Of a DNA stretch of 16,284 nt, positions 5,415-13,629 are shown piece by piece. The notes under the pieces were generated by a model. It saw only the letters and a list, made by a program, of their open reading frames with translations. It was not told the DNA's origin and ran no database searches. The DNA comes from Desulfotignum sp. (lineage in GTDB: Bacteria > Desulfobacterota > Desulfobacteria > Desulfobacterales > Desulfobacteraceae). Within the stretch, counting starts at the first letter, position 1, and each line of letters opens with the position of its first letter. The stretch spans positions 1 to 16,284 of the forward strand of contig JAABSS010000509.1 of assembly GCA_011390235.1 (NCBI GenBank), written 5' to 3'. Both the position numbers and the translations under genes were made by a program.

Positions 5415-6947
5415 TCAGACTGGCTCCGGGCGCCTGCGCTGGATATTGAGTTTGCGCATTCTGGATGCAAATGTGGAGCGGTTGAGGCCCGAGGCTCTGG
5501 CAGCCCAGGTGACATTCCAGTTGTGCTTTTCCAAAAGTGCATGTACATACGCTTTTTCAAGGCCGGGCCAGGTCATGACAGACAGATCGGGCAGAGAATC
5601 ACGGGTACCCCGGTCATGGTTTAAATGGCCGGCATTACCCTGGGTCACGGCCCCGGCCATTCTGATATGTTCCGGCAGGTGGACAGCCTCTATGGTATCA
5701 TCAGGGGTGGTCACCAGCAGATAGCGGATCAGGTTTTCCAGTTCCCGGACATTGCCCGGCCATGCATAGGCCACCAGGTGCTGCATGGCGCCCGCGGCCA
5801 TTTTTTTTTCCGGTGTGCCGGCTGTCAGGGCTTCTTTTGAAAGAAAATGTCTGACCAGCAAAGGGATGTCTTCGCGCCGGCTGCGCAGGGGCGGCAGCTC
5901 CACCGGCAAAACAGACAACCGGTAAAACAGATCCTGGCGAAAGCGGTTCTCGGCTACCATCTGTTTGATGTCCTTGTTGGTGGCAGCCACGATTCTTACA
6001 TCAATATACCGTACCCTGGTTTCTCCCAGGGGTTTTATTTCATTTTTCTGCAGCACCCTGAGCAGGCCGGCCTGCACATTCATGGGCATGTCACCGATCT
6101 CATCCAGAAATACCGTACCTTTGTCAGCCGCTTCAAACAGGCCGGCCTTGTCCCGGGCCGCACCGGTGAATGCCCCTTTTTTATACCCGAACAATTCACT
6201 TTCCAGAAGGGTTTCAGGGATTGCCGAGCAGTTTTGCACCAAAAACGGCATTTTTTTGCGGGGACTCAATTTATGGATCTGTTCAGCCACCAGTTCTTTT
6301 CCTGTACCGCTTTCTCCGGTGACCAGTACATGAAATTCCGTGCCTGCATAGCTTTTGACCAGATCCATGCTTTGTTTGAATTCCCGGCTCTGGCCGATGA
6401 TAAAAGGTTCCTGCCTGATGCGGGACAAAGCGGTTTTAAGATGGCGTGCCTTGTTTTTTTCCGTGGAAAATAAAATGGCATTGCTCAGGGCGATGGAGCA
6501 GATATCCACCAGGTTCTGCAAATGGGCCAGGTATTCTTTGTCCAGGTTAAGCTGCGTTTTCCCCGGGCTGGTGTCGATAATCTGGACCACACCATAGACT
6601 TTCTTGTCGTGTAAAAACAAAGGAAAACACAGGATCTGACTGCTTTTCACAGGAAAGCTGTCTTCCACCTCCTTGAAATGGCGGCGGTCGCTCCGGGGTT
6701 CTGCCACGGTCATCTGCCGGTTTTCCATCACCCATCCCACAATACTGGGCTGGCGGCTGTCCAGAACAACCCCCCGGATGTTTTCGCTTTCATCCCCGGC
6801 TGCCTCTACGCATACATAGGATTTTTTTTGTCTGATCCAGATGGAACCCCTCCTGACATTCTGAATTTCCAGCAGGGAGTTGAGAAATTTTTTCTGGAGA
6901 GCCTGGGGATCCAGTTCCTTGAAAAGCGCATAATCAGTTGGCTGCAT
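5415..6947 (-). CDS. Sigma54-dependent transcriptional activator (GAF-AAA+-Fis)
   Basis: This 510-residue regulator has a GAF-type sensor at about residues 8-160. It is followed by a sigma54-interaction AAA+ domain from about 182, with Walker A GESGTGKE (211-218), the sigma54-contact loop GAFTGA (258-263), Walker B GTVFLDEIGD (277-286) and the arginine-finger region RFRQDLFYRL (335-344). A Fis-type helix-turn-helix occupies about 478-500. All key residues are present, so it should hydrolyse ATP and open sigma54 promoters. The missing response-regulator domain and the GAF domain suggest a small-molecule or redox signal rather than a partner kinase. The start at 6947 follows AGGAG; an upstream in-frame TTG is less likely. 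No clear -24/-12 promoter was found in the window, so its target genes are not identified. It diverges from the zinc-ribbon/PilZ gene. Confidence 0.92.
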   Translation of the reverse strand: MQPTDYALFKELDPQALQKKFLNSLLEIQNVRRGSIWIRQKKSYVCVEAAGDESENIRGVVLDSRQPSIVGWVMENRQMTVAEPRSDRRHFKEVEDSFPVKSSQILCFPLFLHDKKVYGVVQIIDTSPGKTQLNLDKEYLAHLQNLVDICSIALSNAILFSTEKNKARHLKTALSRIRQEPFIIGQSREFKQSMDLVKSYAGTEFHVLVTGESGTGKELVAEQIHKLSPRKKMPFLVQNCSAIPETLLESELFGYKKGAFTGAARDKAGLFEAADKGTVFLDEIGDMPMNVQAGLLRVLQKNEIKPLGETRVRYIDVRIVAATNKDIKQMVAENRFRQDLFYRLSVLPVELPPLRSRREDIPLLVRHFLSKEALTAGTPEKKMAAGAMQHLVAYAWPGNVRELENLIRYLLVTTPDDTIEAVHLPEHIRMAGAVTQGNAGHLNHDRGTRDSLPDLSVMTWPGLEKAYVHALLEKHNWNVTWAARASGLNRSTFASRMRKLNIQRRRPEPV

Positions 6948-7013
6948 AGATTCTCCTGACAATAACGATATATAACTATTTAAATTAAATAATAATAATG
7001 GGTGTTAAATAGA

Positions 7014-7029
7014 ACCACTGGCCATTGGT
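7014..7029. promoter_or_regulatory. Operator-like palindrome upstream of the sigma54 activator
   Basis: ACCACTGGCCATTGGT is a 16-bp inverted repeat with one mismatched pair. It is the only GC-richer block in a very AT-rich region. It lies about 20 nt downstream of the predicted start of the activator gene, so it could be an autoregulatory Fis-domain site. This is inferred from position and symmetry only. Confidence 0.45.
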
Positions 7030-7049
7030 GCATTTTATATTTTAAAAAA

Positions 7050-7078
7050 AATATATCGAATAATATCAATAATATCAA
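7050..7078 (-). promoter_or_regulatory. Sigma70-like promoter of the sigma54 activator gene, built on a 9-bp repeat
   Basis: On the minus strand, TTGATA (7073-7078) and TATATT (7050-7055) are exactly 17 nt apart, each with five of six consensus bases. The -35 box and spacer are made of two exact copies of TAATATCAA (7061-7069 and 7070-7078, plus-strand reading), with a degenerate third copy next to them. The expected leader is about 95 nt. Confidence 0.5.
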
Positions 7079-7120
7079 ATATTATTTCCAGGATTTGGCA
7101 TAAATAATGAATTGATCAGG

Positions 7121-7148
7121 TTTAGACAATACCCATTACCGGTATAAT
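7121..7148 (+). promoter_or_regulatory. Sigma70-like promoter of the zinc-ribbon/PilZ gene
   Basis: TTTAGA (7121-7126) and a perfect TATAAT (7143-7148) are 16 nt apart. The expected start is near 7155, just ahead of the ribosome binding site AAAGGAG (7157-7163) and the ATG at 7169, giving a very short leader. Confidence 0.5.
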
Positions 7149-7168
7149 CAGGAAGCAAAGGAGCTGCC

Positions 7169-7666
7169 ATGGAAAAAAAAATGTTGGAAAAAAAAATTCG
7201 GATTAACCGCCTTGATATCGCCAAACTTACCTGTCCGGACTGCAAACGCAAAAAGGTGCTGCAGATGTCGGGACATAAATTTACCAGAAAGCATATCAGG
7301 CTTACATACCGCTGTCCCTGCGGATACAGCGGTTCCGCTGTCCTGGAAAAATGCTCTGACGACCATCCGGACATGGGTCTGGCAGGCACTTTTATCTGCT
7401 CAGACGCAACCCGGTGTTCCGGCAGGATGACCATTAAAAGACTGAACAGCCAGGGGATTGCCTTTAAAACCAATATTGAACAGAAAATCACCCCTGGTCT
7501 GATCCTGAATCTGGAATTTGTTCTGGATGATGCCAAACAGTCCATTGTCAAAAAAACCGTCCAGGTACTGGTCCGGAACGGCAAATACCTCACTGCAAAA
7601 TTTACATCCGGAGAACATTATGACAACCTTGGCCCGTATCTGTTTTTCAATAAATTGTATGTATAA
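7169..7666 (+). CDS. Zinc-ribbon plus PilZ-like domain protein
   Basis: A 165-residue cytoplasmic protein. Residues 22-51 hold four cysteines in the order CPDC...CPCG, a probable zinc ribbon. Residues about 78-150 resemble a PilZ domain, the c-di-GMP receptor fold. An RxxxR motif is seen at Arg82-Arg86, followed by a beta strand with RLNSQGI where the usual D/NxSxxG motif would lie, so the second half of the binding motif is degenerate. A later strand pattern (PGLILNLEFVLDD...VQVLVRNGKYLTAKF) fits the PilZ barrel. Strong ribosome binding site and promoter-like sequence precede it. It diverges from the sigma54 activator and converges on priA with only 12 nt between the stops. Binding of c-di-GMP is possible but uncertain. 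Confidence 0.75.
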   Translation: MEKKMLEKKIRINRLDIAKLTCPDCKRKKVLQMSGHKFTRKHIRLTYRCPCGYSGSAVLEKCSDDHPDMGLAGTFICSDATRCSGRMTIKRLNSQGIAFKTNIEQKITPGLILNLEFVLDDAKQSIVKKTVQVLVRNGKYLTAKFTSGEHYDNLGPYLFFNKLYV

Positions 7667-7678
7667 CCAACGCGGTCA

Positions 7679-10141
7679 TCACATAAGGGAATAAGGGTCC
7701 ACATCTATGCTGATGGCCGTATTTTTGATCTTGCGGATATCCGGATGCTGCTGCATGGTGCGGATCAGGAGGCTGATCCGGTTAAAAGAGGTCCCTTTGA
7801 TCAGCAGCTGCCACCGGAATCTGGATGAGATCCGCTGGATGGGCGCTTCAATGGGGCCTAAAATCTCCACTTCAGATGGTGTATCCTTTTCAGATGGTGT
7901 ATCCTTGTCGCTGCAACCTGTCAGAAATGCCAGTATGTCCGCCACCTGGCGAGCATGCTGTGCGGTTTTTCCCTTGTCCCTGCCGGAAATCTTCACCTGG
8001 ATTATGCGGGAAAAAGGCGGGTATTTCAGCGCTTTTCTAAAAGGAATTTCATGGTTGAAAAACTCTATATAATCCTGGCGCCTGGATGCTTCAATGGTAA
8101 AATGATCCGGCGTATAGGTCTGCATGATAACCGTTCCCGGCGCATCTCCCCTCCCGGCACGGCCGGCCACCTGGGCCAGCAGCTGAAACGTACGTTCTCC
8201 TGCCCTGAAATCCGGCAGGTTCATGGACAAATCTGCGCAGATCACCCCCACCAGGGTAATGGCGGGAAAATCATGTCCTTTTGCCAGCATCTGGGTTCCC
8301 ACGATAATATCCACGGTTCTGTTGCGGATGCTTTTCAACAGGGAAAGGGCACTGCCTTTTTTTGTGGTGGTATCCTGGTCCATGCGGGCCAGCCTGGCAT
8401 CGGGAAACATGGTTTTGAGCATGGTTTCAATTTTTTCCGTACCGAATCCGAAATTCCGGATCTTTTTTTTCCCGCAGGCCGGGCAGGCAGTGTTTTCCGG
8501 GAGACAGAACCCGCATAAGTGACACTTGTAAAGGTTTTGCCCCAGATGAAAGGTCATGGTCACATCGCAGTACCGGCAGTGCAATGGTTTGTCACAGGCG
8601 CTGCAGGCCGGAAACGATGCAAACCCCCGGCGGTTTAAAAAAATCAATGCCTGGTTGCCTTTTTCCAGACAGCTGCGGATGGCCCTGGCCAGTTCCGGGG
8701 TGATGATCCGTTCCACAGCTCTGGCTTCCTTGTATTTTCGCAAGTCCACCAGGGTGATCTTGGGCAGGGGGCTGTTGTTCACCCGATGGTGCAGGGAAAG
8801 CTGCTGAAACCGGCCGGAACGTACATTGTGAAAGGTCTGCACCGACGGGGTGGCCGATCCCAGCACCACCGGGCAGTCGGCCATTCTGGCCCGGACCACT
8901 GCCACATCCCGGGCATTGTAACGCAGCCCTGTCTCCTGTTTATAGGACCCGTCATGCTCCTCATCCACGATGATGATGCCGGGCTTTTCAACCGGTGCAA
9001 ACACGGCGGACCGGGCACCGATGACAATGGAAACCCTGCCCGTTACAATCCTGCGCCACTGGTCCAGGCGTTCCCCATGGGTGAGCATGGAATGGATCAC
9101 AGCGATCTTTTCCCCGAATCTGGCCCGGAACCGCCGTTCGGTCTGGGATATCAGCGCGATTTCCGGCACCAGCACAATAGCGGATCTGCCCTGGTTGACC
9201 GCGTCTGCTGCCAGGCGCATATACACCTCGGTCTTGCCGGAACTGGTGACCCCGGACAAAAGGTAGGGCACAAACCCTTTTTCCCGGTTTGTGCGCACCG
9301 TGTCCACCACCTGTGCCTGTTCAGATGTCAGTTCCGGGGGGGTGTCCGGCTCCACAGGATCTCCGAGGGGATCCCTGAATACCCGGCGCAGGGTGATGGT
9401 TACCAGTTTGTCCGCTTCCAGGAATTTAAGCAGGTTCGGGGCTGTGGGTACCCGGCTTTTTAAGGCACTCAGGGAGATCTCATTTTTCTGGGCCACAATG
9501 GACAGGATCTGCAGCCGTTTCTGTGATAATTTTTTGTCGGGATCAGGAGCAAAGGGGCCGGAACTGATGAATTTTTCCCGGCGCACGGAAGCGGCCTCCT
9601 TTTTCAACACCGCAAAAACAGATATCAGGCCCCGGGCTTCCATCTTCCGGATCACAGAACGTACCGACACGCTGTTGACTGCCTGGATCACCTGGTTGCG
9701 GCCGGCCCCCTGTTTTTTGTCGGTCATCTCAATGATTTTTGCCTCGATGGGGGTTAAAATGCCGTTATCCAGTGCTGTTTTTCCTTCTGTGGTTGCAAAC
9801 AGGCAGGCCACATCCCGGCGGTCCAGGCCGGCAGGCAAAGCCGCCTTTATGGTATCTCCCAGGGGGTGGATATAATAATGGGACACCCATTTGAAAAAGG
9901 CAATTTCATTTTCCGGAAACAAAGGATGGTCATCCAGGACATCCAGAATTTTTTTGGCAGTATACCCGCCGCTGTCATGTCTGCCGGACAGGATATACCC
10001 GGTTACCCTGCGCCGGCCAAATGGAACCAGTACGCGCATACCCGGCATACAACTGTCTGCCAGAAAATCGGGCACCGCATATACAAAACTCTGTTTCACC
10101 GGCAGGGTGACGGCAACATCCATGTAAGGCCATGTGGTCAT
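7679..10141 (-). CDS. priA: Primosomal protein N' (replication-restart helicase PriA)
   Basis: An 820-residue ATP-dependent 3'-5' DNA helicase that reloads the replisome at stalled forks. It has an N-terminal DNA-binding domain (VAVTLPVKQSFVYAVP, VPFGRRRVTGYI), Walker A GVTSSGKTE, the DEEHD box, GSATPS, VGTQMLAKGHDFP and QVAGRAGRG. The helicase core carries the PriA-specific eight-cysteine zinc module (CSAC, CRYC, CHLC, CPAC). All motifs are intact and the length is typical. I start at the ATG at 10141. An upstream in-frame TTG gives six more residues, and a second ATG lies at 10123. Only AGG precedes the chosen start, so the ribosome binding site is weak. Near the C-terminus there is a small tandem duplication of KDTPSE that is not part of the family core. 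The gene is transcribed away from upp. Confidence 0.95.
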   Translation of the reverse strand: MTTWPYMDVAVTLPVKQSFVYAVPDFLADSCMPGMRVLVPFGRRRVTGYILSGRHDSGGYTAKKILDVLDDHPLFPENEIAFFKWVSHYYIHPLGDTIKAALPAGLDRRDVACLFATTEGKTALDNGILTPIEAKIIEMTDKKQGAGRNQVIQAVNSVSVRSVIRKMEARGLISVFAVLKKEAASVRREKFISSGPFAPDPDKKLSQKRLQILSIVAQKNEISLSALKSRVPTAPNLLKFLEADKLVTITLRRVFRDPLGDPVEPDTPPELTSEQAQVVDTVRTNREKGFVPYLLSGVTSSGKTEVYMRLAADAVNQGRSAIVLVPEIALISQTERRFRARFGEKIAVIHSMLTHGERLDQWRRIVTGRVSIVIGARSAVFAPVEKPGIIIVDEEHDGSYKQETGLRYNARDVAVVRARMADCPVVLGSATPSVQTFHNVRSGRFQQLSLHHRVNNSPLPKITLVDLRKYKEARAVERIITPELARAIRSCLEKGNQALIFLNRRGFASFPACSACDKPLHCRYCDVTMTFHLGQNLYKCHLCGFCLPENTACPACGKKKIRNFGFGTEKIETMLKTMFPDARLARMDQDTTTKKGSALSLLKSIRNRTVDIIVGTQMLAKGHDFPAITLVGVICADLSMNLPDFRAGERTFQLLAQVAGRAGRGDAPGTVIMQTYTPDHFTIEASRRQDYIEFFNHEIPFRKALKYPPFSRIIQVKISGRDKGKTAQHARQVADILAFLTGCSDKDTPSEKDTPSEVEILGPIEAPIQRISSRFRWQLLIKGTSFNRISLLIRTMQQHPDIRKIKNTAISIDVDPYSLM
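7872..7907. repeat. 18-bp tandem duplication inside priA
   Basis: Two copies of an 18-bp unit (7872-7889 and 7890-7907) differ at one base. They are in frame and encode KDTPSE twice, in a loop between PriA helices. Confidence 0.8.
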
Positions 10142-10221
10142 GGGCCTAATTGTGCACAAAAAAACAATTATTGCAATATCAGAACTAATGGTCTTGACGG
10201 AATACTCGGATTCTAATAATT

Positions 10222-10249
10222 ATGACAGGATTTATTTTCCGGGTATAAA
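10222..10249 (+). promoter_or_regulatory. Sigma70-like promoter of upp
   Basis: ATGACA (10222-10227) and TATAAA (10244-10249) are 16 nt apart, each with five of six consensus bases. The expected start is near 10256, and a strong ribosome binding site AAGGAGAGG (10261-10269) precedes the ATG at 10272. A second -35-like TTGACG lies at 10194, but no good -10 box is at the right distance. Confidence 0.55.
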
Positions 10250-10271
10250 CCAATAAAATAAAGGAGAGGTC

Positions 10272-10898
10272 ATGACCGTTTTTGTGGGGGACCACCCCCT
10301 TATCAAACACAAACTGGGACTCATGCGCCAGAAAGATATCAGCACCAAGGATTTCAGAGAATTGTCATCCGAGGTTGCCAGGCTCTTGACCTATGAAGCC
10401 ACCAAAAACCTTGGCACGGAAAAAAAAGTGGTGGAGGGCTGGGCCGGCAAAGTGGAAATCGAAAAAATAAAAGGCAAGAAGATCACCATTGTACCCATTC
10501 TCAGGGCAGGACTTGGCATGATGGACGGGGTGCTGGACATGATTCCTTCTGCCAGGGTGAGTGTGGTGGGGTTCTACAGGGATGAAAAAACCCTTACACC
10601 GGTGCAGTATTATGTGAAAACAGCCTCAGCCATGGAGGAACGTATGGCCCTGATCCTGGATCCCATGCTGGCCACCGGCGGCACCCTCATTGCCACCATT
10701 GACCTGCTCAAACAGGCCGGGTGTAAAACAATCAAGGGGCTGTTCCTGGTGGCGGCTCCGGAAGGCCTTGCCAGGCTGAAGGAAAAACACCCGGATGTGG
10801 AGGTCTATACCGCCAGTGTGGATGAGCGGCTCAATGATGTCGGCTATATCCTGCCGGGCCTGGGTGATGCAGGAGATAAAATCTTCGGCACCAAATAA
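10272..10898 (+). CDS. upp: Uracil phosphoribosyltransferase
   Basis: A 208-residue enzyme that converts uracil and PRPP to UMP, the key step of uracil salvage. The PRPP-binding loop is [12 protein letters not shown] (128-138), and the family N-terminus ([18 protein letters not shown]), PILRAGLGM (75-83) and C-terminus ([16 protein letters not shown]) are all present. Length is exactly the family norm. The start is fixed by the ribosome binding site AAGGAGAGG. It is followed after 177 nt by a uracil permease gene on the same strand, the usual partnership, with a hairpin in between. Confidence 0.97.
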   Translation: MTVFVGDHPLIKHKLGLMRQKDISTKDFRELSSEVARLLTYEATKNLGTEKKVVEGWAGKVEIEKIKGKKITIVPILRAGLGMMDGVLDMIPSARVSVVGFYRDEKTLTPVQYYVKTASAMEERMALILDPMLATGGTLIATIDLLKQAGCKTIKGLFLVAAPEGLARLKEKHPDVEVYTASVDERLNDVGYILPGLGDAGDKIFGTK

Positions 10899-10965
10899 AA
10901 AAGCGGTAAAACAACCAGAACAATCCGAACAACACCCAAAGCCCTGCCGGGCACAACAAAAAAAT

Positions 10966-10994
10966 AAATAATCCGGACGCCTGCCCGGTTATTT
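10966..10994 (+). terminator. Terminator- or attenuator-like hairpin between upp and uraA
   Basis: AAATAA (10966-10971) and CCGG (10973-10976) pair with CCGG (10985-10988) and TTATTT (10989-10994), giving a 10-bp stem with one bulged T and an 8-nt loop. The T-rich right arm would serve as a short imperfect T tract. A wider pairing, CCGGGCA with TGCCCGG around the same site, could form an alternative structure. It may end part of the upp transcripts or tune uraA expression. Confidence 0.45.
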
Positions 10995-11004
10995 CATAAG
11001 CATG

Positions 11005-11033
11005 TTGCAAAATTAACCATCATCCATTATCAA
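11005..11033 (+). promoter_or_regulatory. Weak candidate promoter for uraA
   Basis: TTGCAA (11005-11010) and TATCAA (11028-11033) are 17 nt apart, each with four of six consensus bases. The -10 region contains two adjacent copies of TTATCAA. The uraA ribosome binding site (GAGAG-like) is weak. Confidence 0.3.
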
Positions 11034-11075
11034 TTATCAATTAACCATATTTCAATAGAAAGAGAGAAAATACCC

Positions 11076-12329
11076 ATGTCTGTATCCGATCCCTCATCCA
11101 CAGAATATCATTTTCAGGTGAAAGACTGTTTTTTAGGTGCCCAGATGCTGTTTGTGGCCTTCGGCGCCCTGGTCCTGGTGCCGCTGCTCACCGGACTGGA
11201 TCCCAATGTGGCCCTTTTCACCGCAGGTCTGGGCACCATTGTTTTCCAGGTGATCACCCGGGGCAAGGTGCCGGTATTTCTGGCATCTTCCTTTGCTTTT
11301 ATTGCACCCATCATCTACGGGGTCCAGACCTGGGGCATTCCCGGCACCATGTGCGGCCTGGCTGCAGCCGGGGTGCTGTATGTTATCTTGAGCCTGCTGG
11401 TGCGGTGGCGGGGCGGGGATGTGATCCGCCAGGTTCTGCCCCCGGTGGTCACCGGTCCGGTCATCATGGTCATCGGGTTGATACTGGCCCCGGTGGCCGT
11501 GCACATGGCCATGGGCAAAACCGGAGACGGCGCGGCTGTGCTGTTTCCCCAGACTCAGGCCATGATCGTGGGCCTGGCTGCGCTGGCCACCACCATCCTG
11601 GTGTCCATCCTGGGCAAAGGTATCCTGCGGCTGATCCCCATCCTCTGCGGCATCGGGGTGGGGTATGTACTGTCTTTGTTTTTCGGGTTTGTGGATTTTT
11701 CTCCGTTGTTCACATCCGCCTGGTTTTCCGTGCCCGCCTTTGTGCTGCCGGAATGGAACCTGTCCGCTATATTTTATATTGTTCCCATTGCCATTGCCCC
11801 GGCCATTGAACATTTCGGAGATGTGGTGGCAGTGTCGGGGGTCACGGGAAAAGATTATCTCAAGGATCCGGGCATTAAAAACACCATGCTTGGCGATGGC
11901 GTGGCCACCAGTATCGCCTCTTTTCTGGGGGGACCGCCCAATACCACCTATTCAGAGGTCACTGGAGCCGTGGCCCTGACAAAGGTGTTCAACCCGGCCA
12001 TCATGACCTGGGCTGCCATCACCGCCATGCTCCTGGCATTTGTGGGCAAGCTGGGGGCATTGCTCCAGACCATCCCCGCACCGGTCATGGGGGGCATCAT
12101 GCTGCTGCTGTTCGGCGCCATCATGGTGGTGGGCCTAAACACCCTGGTCCGGTCCGGAGATGATCTCATGGAAGCCAGAAACCTGTCCATTGTTGCCTTG
12201 ATTCTGATTTTCGGCATCGGCGGCATGAGCTTTTCCGCGGGCCAGTTCCAGCTCCAGGGCATCGGCCTGGCAGGCATCCTCGGGGTGTTCCTCAATATGG
12301 TGCTGCCCAGGTCCCGGCGCAAACCATAA
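11076..12329 (+). CDS. uraA: Uracil permease (NCS2 uracil:H+ symporter)
   Basis: A 417-residue inner-membrane protein with about 14 hydrophobic segments, arranged in core and gate domains as in the NCS2 (UraA/PurP) family. Two glutamates that bind uracil and couple protons in E. coli UraA are seen in their motifs: Glu245 in PAIEHFGDV and Glu294 in GGPPNTTYSEVTGAVALTK. KDYLKDPG and LGDGVAT also match the uracil-specific branch rather than xanthine permeases. It follows upp on the same strand, so import and salvage of uracil are coupled. The ATG at 11076 has only a weak GAGAG ribosome binding site, but no better start exists and the N-terminus fits the family. It is followed after 43 nt by an MFS transporter gene. 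Confidence 0.93.
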   Translation: MSVSDPSSTEYHFQVKDCFLGAQMLFVAFGALVLVPLLTGLDPNVALFTAGLGTIVFQVITRGKVPVFLASSFAFIAPIIYGVQTWGIPGTMCGLAAAGVLYVILSLLVRWRGGDVIRQVLPPVVTGPVIMVIGLILAPVAVHMAMGKTGDGAAVLFPQTQAMIVGLAALATTILVSILGKGILRLIPILCGIGVGYVLSLFFGFVDFSPLFTSAWFSVPAFVLPEWNLSAIFYIVPIAIAPAIEHFGDVVAVSGVTGKDYLKDPGIKNTMLGDGVATSIASFLGGPPNTTYSEVTGAVALTKVFNPAIMTWAAITAMLLAFVGKLGALLQTIPAPVMGGIMLLLFGAIMVVGLNTLVRSGDDLMEARNLSIVALILIFGIGGMSFSAGQFQLQGIGLAGILGVFLNMVLPRSRRKP

Positions 12330-12372
12330 ACAAAGGGCATTGCAGATGATATAGACAAAAGAGGGAGGGGAA

Positions 12373-13629
12373 GTGACCAATTCAGTGTCTGTGAATGAAC
12401 GGTTTCATTATGGATGGATCATTGTTTTTACAGGCACCCTGGTATTGTTTTCGTGCCTGGGTCTGGGACGGTTCGCCCTGGGCATGCTGCTGCCTTCCAT
12501 GGGTGTTTCCCTGGATTTGAGTTATTCCCAGATGGGCCTGATCGGTACCGGCAATTTTACCGGATATATGGTTTCAGTGGTACTGGCCGGTATCATTGCC
12601 CGGGCCATGGGTGCAAAAAAAACCATTGCCGCCGGCCTTTTCCTTGTGGGGCTGTCCATCCTGCTGGTGAGCCGCTCCAATGGATTCTGGCAGGTACTTT
12701 TCCTGTATGCCCTTACCGGCATGGGATCCGGCCTGGCCAATGTGCCCATGATGGGCCTGGTTTCCCACTGGTTCAAAAAAGACACCAGGGGCAAAGCCGC
12801 CGGCACCATGCTGTCAGGCAACGGTATTGCCATCGTGTTTTCAGGCCTGCTGATTCCCTGGATAAATGCGGACCTGGGGCCGGAAGGCTGGCGCACCGGC
12901 TGGCTGGTTATCGGCATCGCATCTGTCTGCATCGCAGTGATTGCTGCGCTGCTGCTGAAAAACAATCCTGAAGAGCTTGGTTTGGCCCCCCTGGGAAAAA
13001 CTGATCCTGAACCAGCTGCTGTTTTGGAAAACGATAAACAGGTTCCCGGCACAGCCGCTTCCAAAAATGCCTCCAGATGGACGATGATCCATCTGGGCTG
13101 TATCTATGCCTTTTTCGGGGCCACCTATGTAGTGTACGCCACCTTTATTGTGACATCCCTGGTGGATGAAAGGGGATTCGGGGAAGGCACTGCCGGGACG
13201 TTTTGGGCCGTGGTGGGGGCGTTGTCCATTTTTTCGGGTCCCTTGTTCGGGGGGCTTTCCGACAGGCTGGGGCGTAAAATCACCATCATTGCCGTGTATT
13301 TTCTGTTTACCGTTTCCTATATCCTGGCCGCGGCTGCCCATTCAGACCTGTTCCTGTATGTTTCCATCGGGATTTTCGGCCTGGCGGTGTGGAGCATTCC
13401 CACCATCATGTCTGCGGCAGTGGGTGATTATATGGGGCCGCAGAATGCGGTGAAGGCATTCGGGTTCATCACCTTGTTCTTCGGGGCAGGACAGATTGCC
13501 GGCCCGGCCCTGGCAGGGTTTCTGGCAGACAGATTCGGCAGCTTTTCCCCGGCATTTTATCTGTGCGCATTTCTCACTGCCTGCGGCGCTGTCCTGACCG
13601 TTTTCCTCAGGCCAGGGGGCAGAAGTTAG
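12373..13629 (+). CDS. MFS transporter, substrate unknown
   Basis: A 418-residue protein with twelve predicted membrane segments in two halves and a central loop at about residues 200-235. The second half has the MFS loop motif GGLSDRLGRK, and the first has GLGRFALGMLLPSMG in TM1. Its closest look is to general MFS organic-anion or metabolite carriers, and the sequence does not fix the substrate. The GTG start at 12373 follows GGAGG with 4 nt spacing. It lies 43 nt after uraA on the same strand and may be its third operon member. Its stop codon overlaps the stop of the convergent dehydrogenase gene, so there is no room for a terminator between them. Confidence 0.85.
   Translation: MTNSVSVNERFHYGWIIVFTGTLVLFSCLGLGRFALGMLLPSMGVSLDLSYSQMGLIGTGNFTGYMVSVVLAGIIARAMGAKKTIAAGLFLVGLSILLVSRSNGFWQVLFLYALTGMGSGLANVPMMGLVSHWFKKDTRGKAAGTMLSGNGIAIVFSGLLIPWINADLGPEGWRTGWLVIGIASVCIAVIAALLLKNNPEELGLAPLGKTDPEPAAVLENDKQVPGTAASKNASRWTMIHLGCIYAFFGATYVVYATFIVTSLVDERGFGEGTAGTFWAVVGALSIFSGPLFGGLSDRLGRKITIIAVYFLFTVSYILAAAAHSDLFLYVSIGIFGLAVWSIPTIMSAAVGDYMGPQNAVKAFGFITLFFGAGQIAGPALAGFLADRFGSFSPAFYLCAFLTACGAVLTVFLRPGGRS

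Noticed and set aside
5847..6473. Open frame (208 codons) antisense to the sigma54 activator
   Set aside because: No recognisable domain; the opposite strand encodes intact AAA+ motifs across the same region.
7872..7907. Direct repeat considered as part of a repeat array or CRISPR
   Set aside because: Only two units, no spacers, and fully inside the priA reading frame.
10194..10199. TTGACG as the main -35 box of upp
   Set aside because: No good -10 box at 16-18 nt; the pair at 10222-10249 fits much better.
11133..11813. Long open frame (226 codons) antisense to uraA
   Set aside because: Low-complexity shadow composition and complete overlap with a well-supported permease gene.
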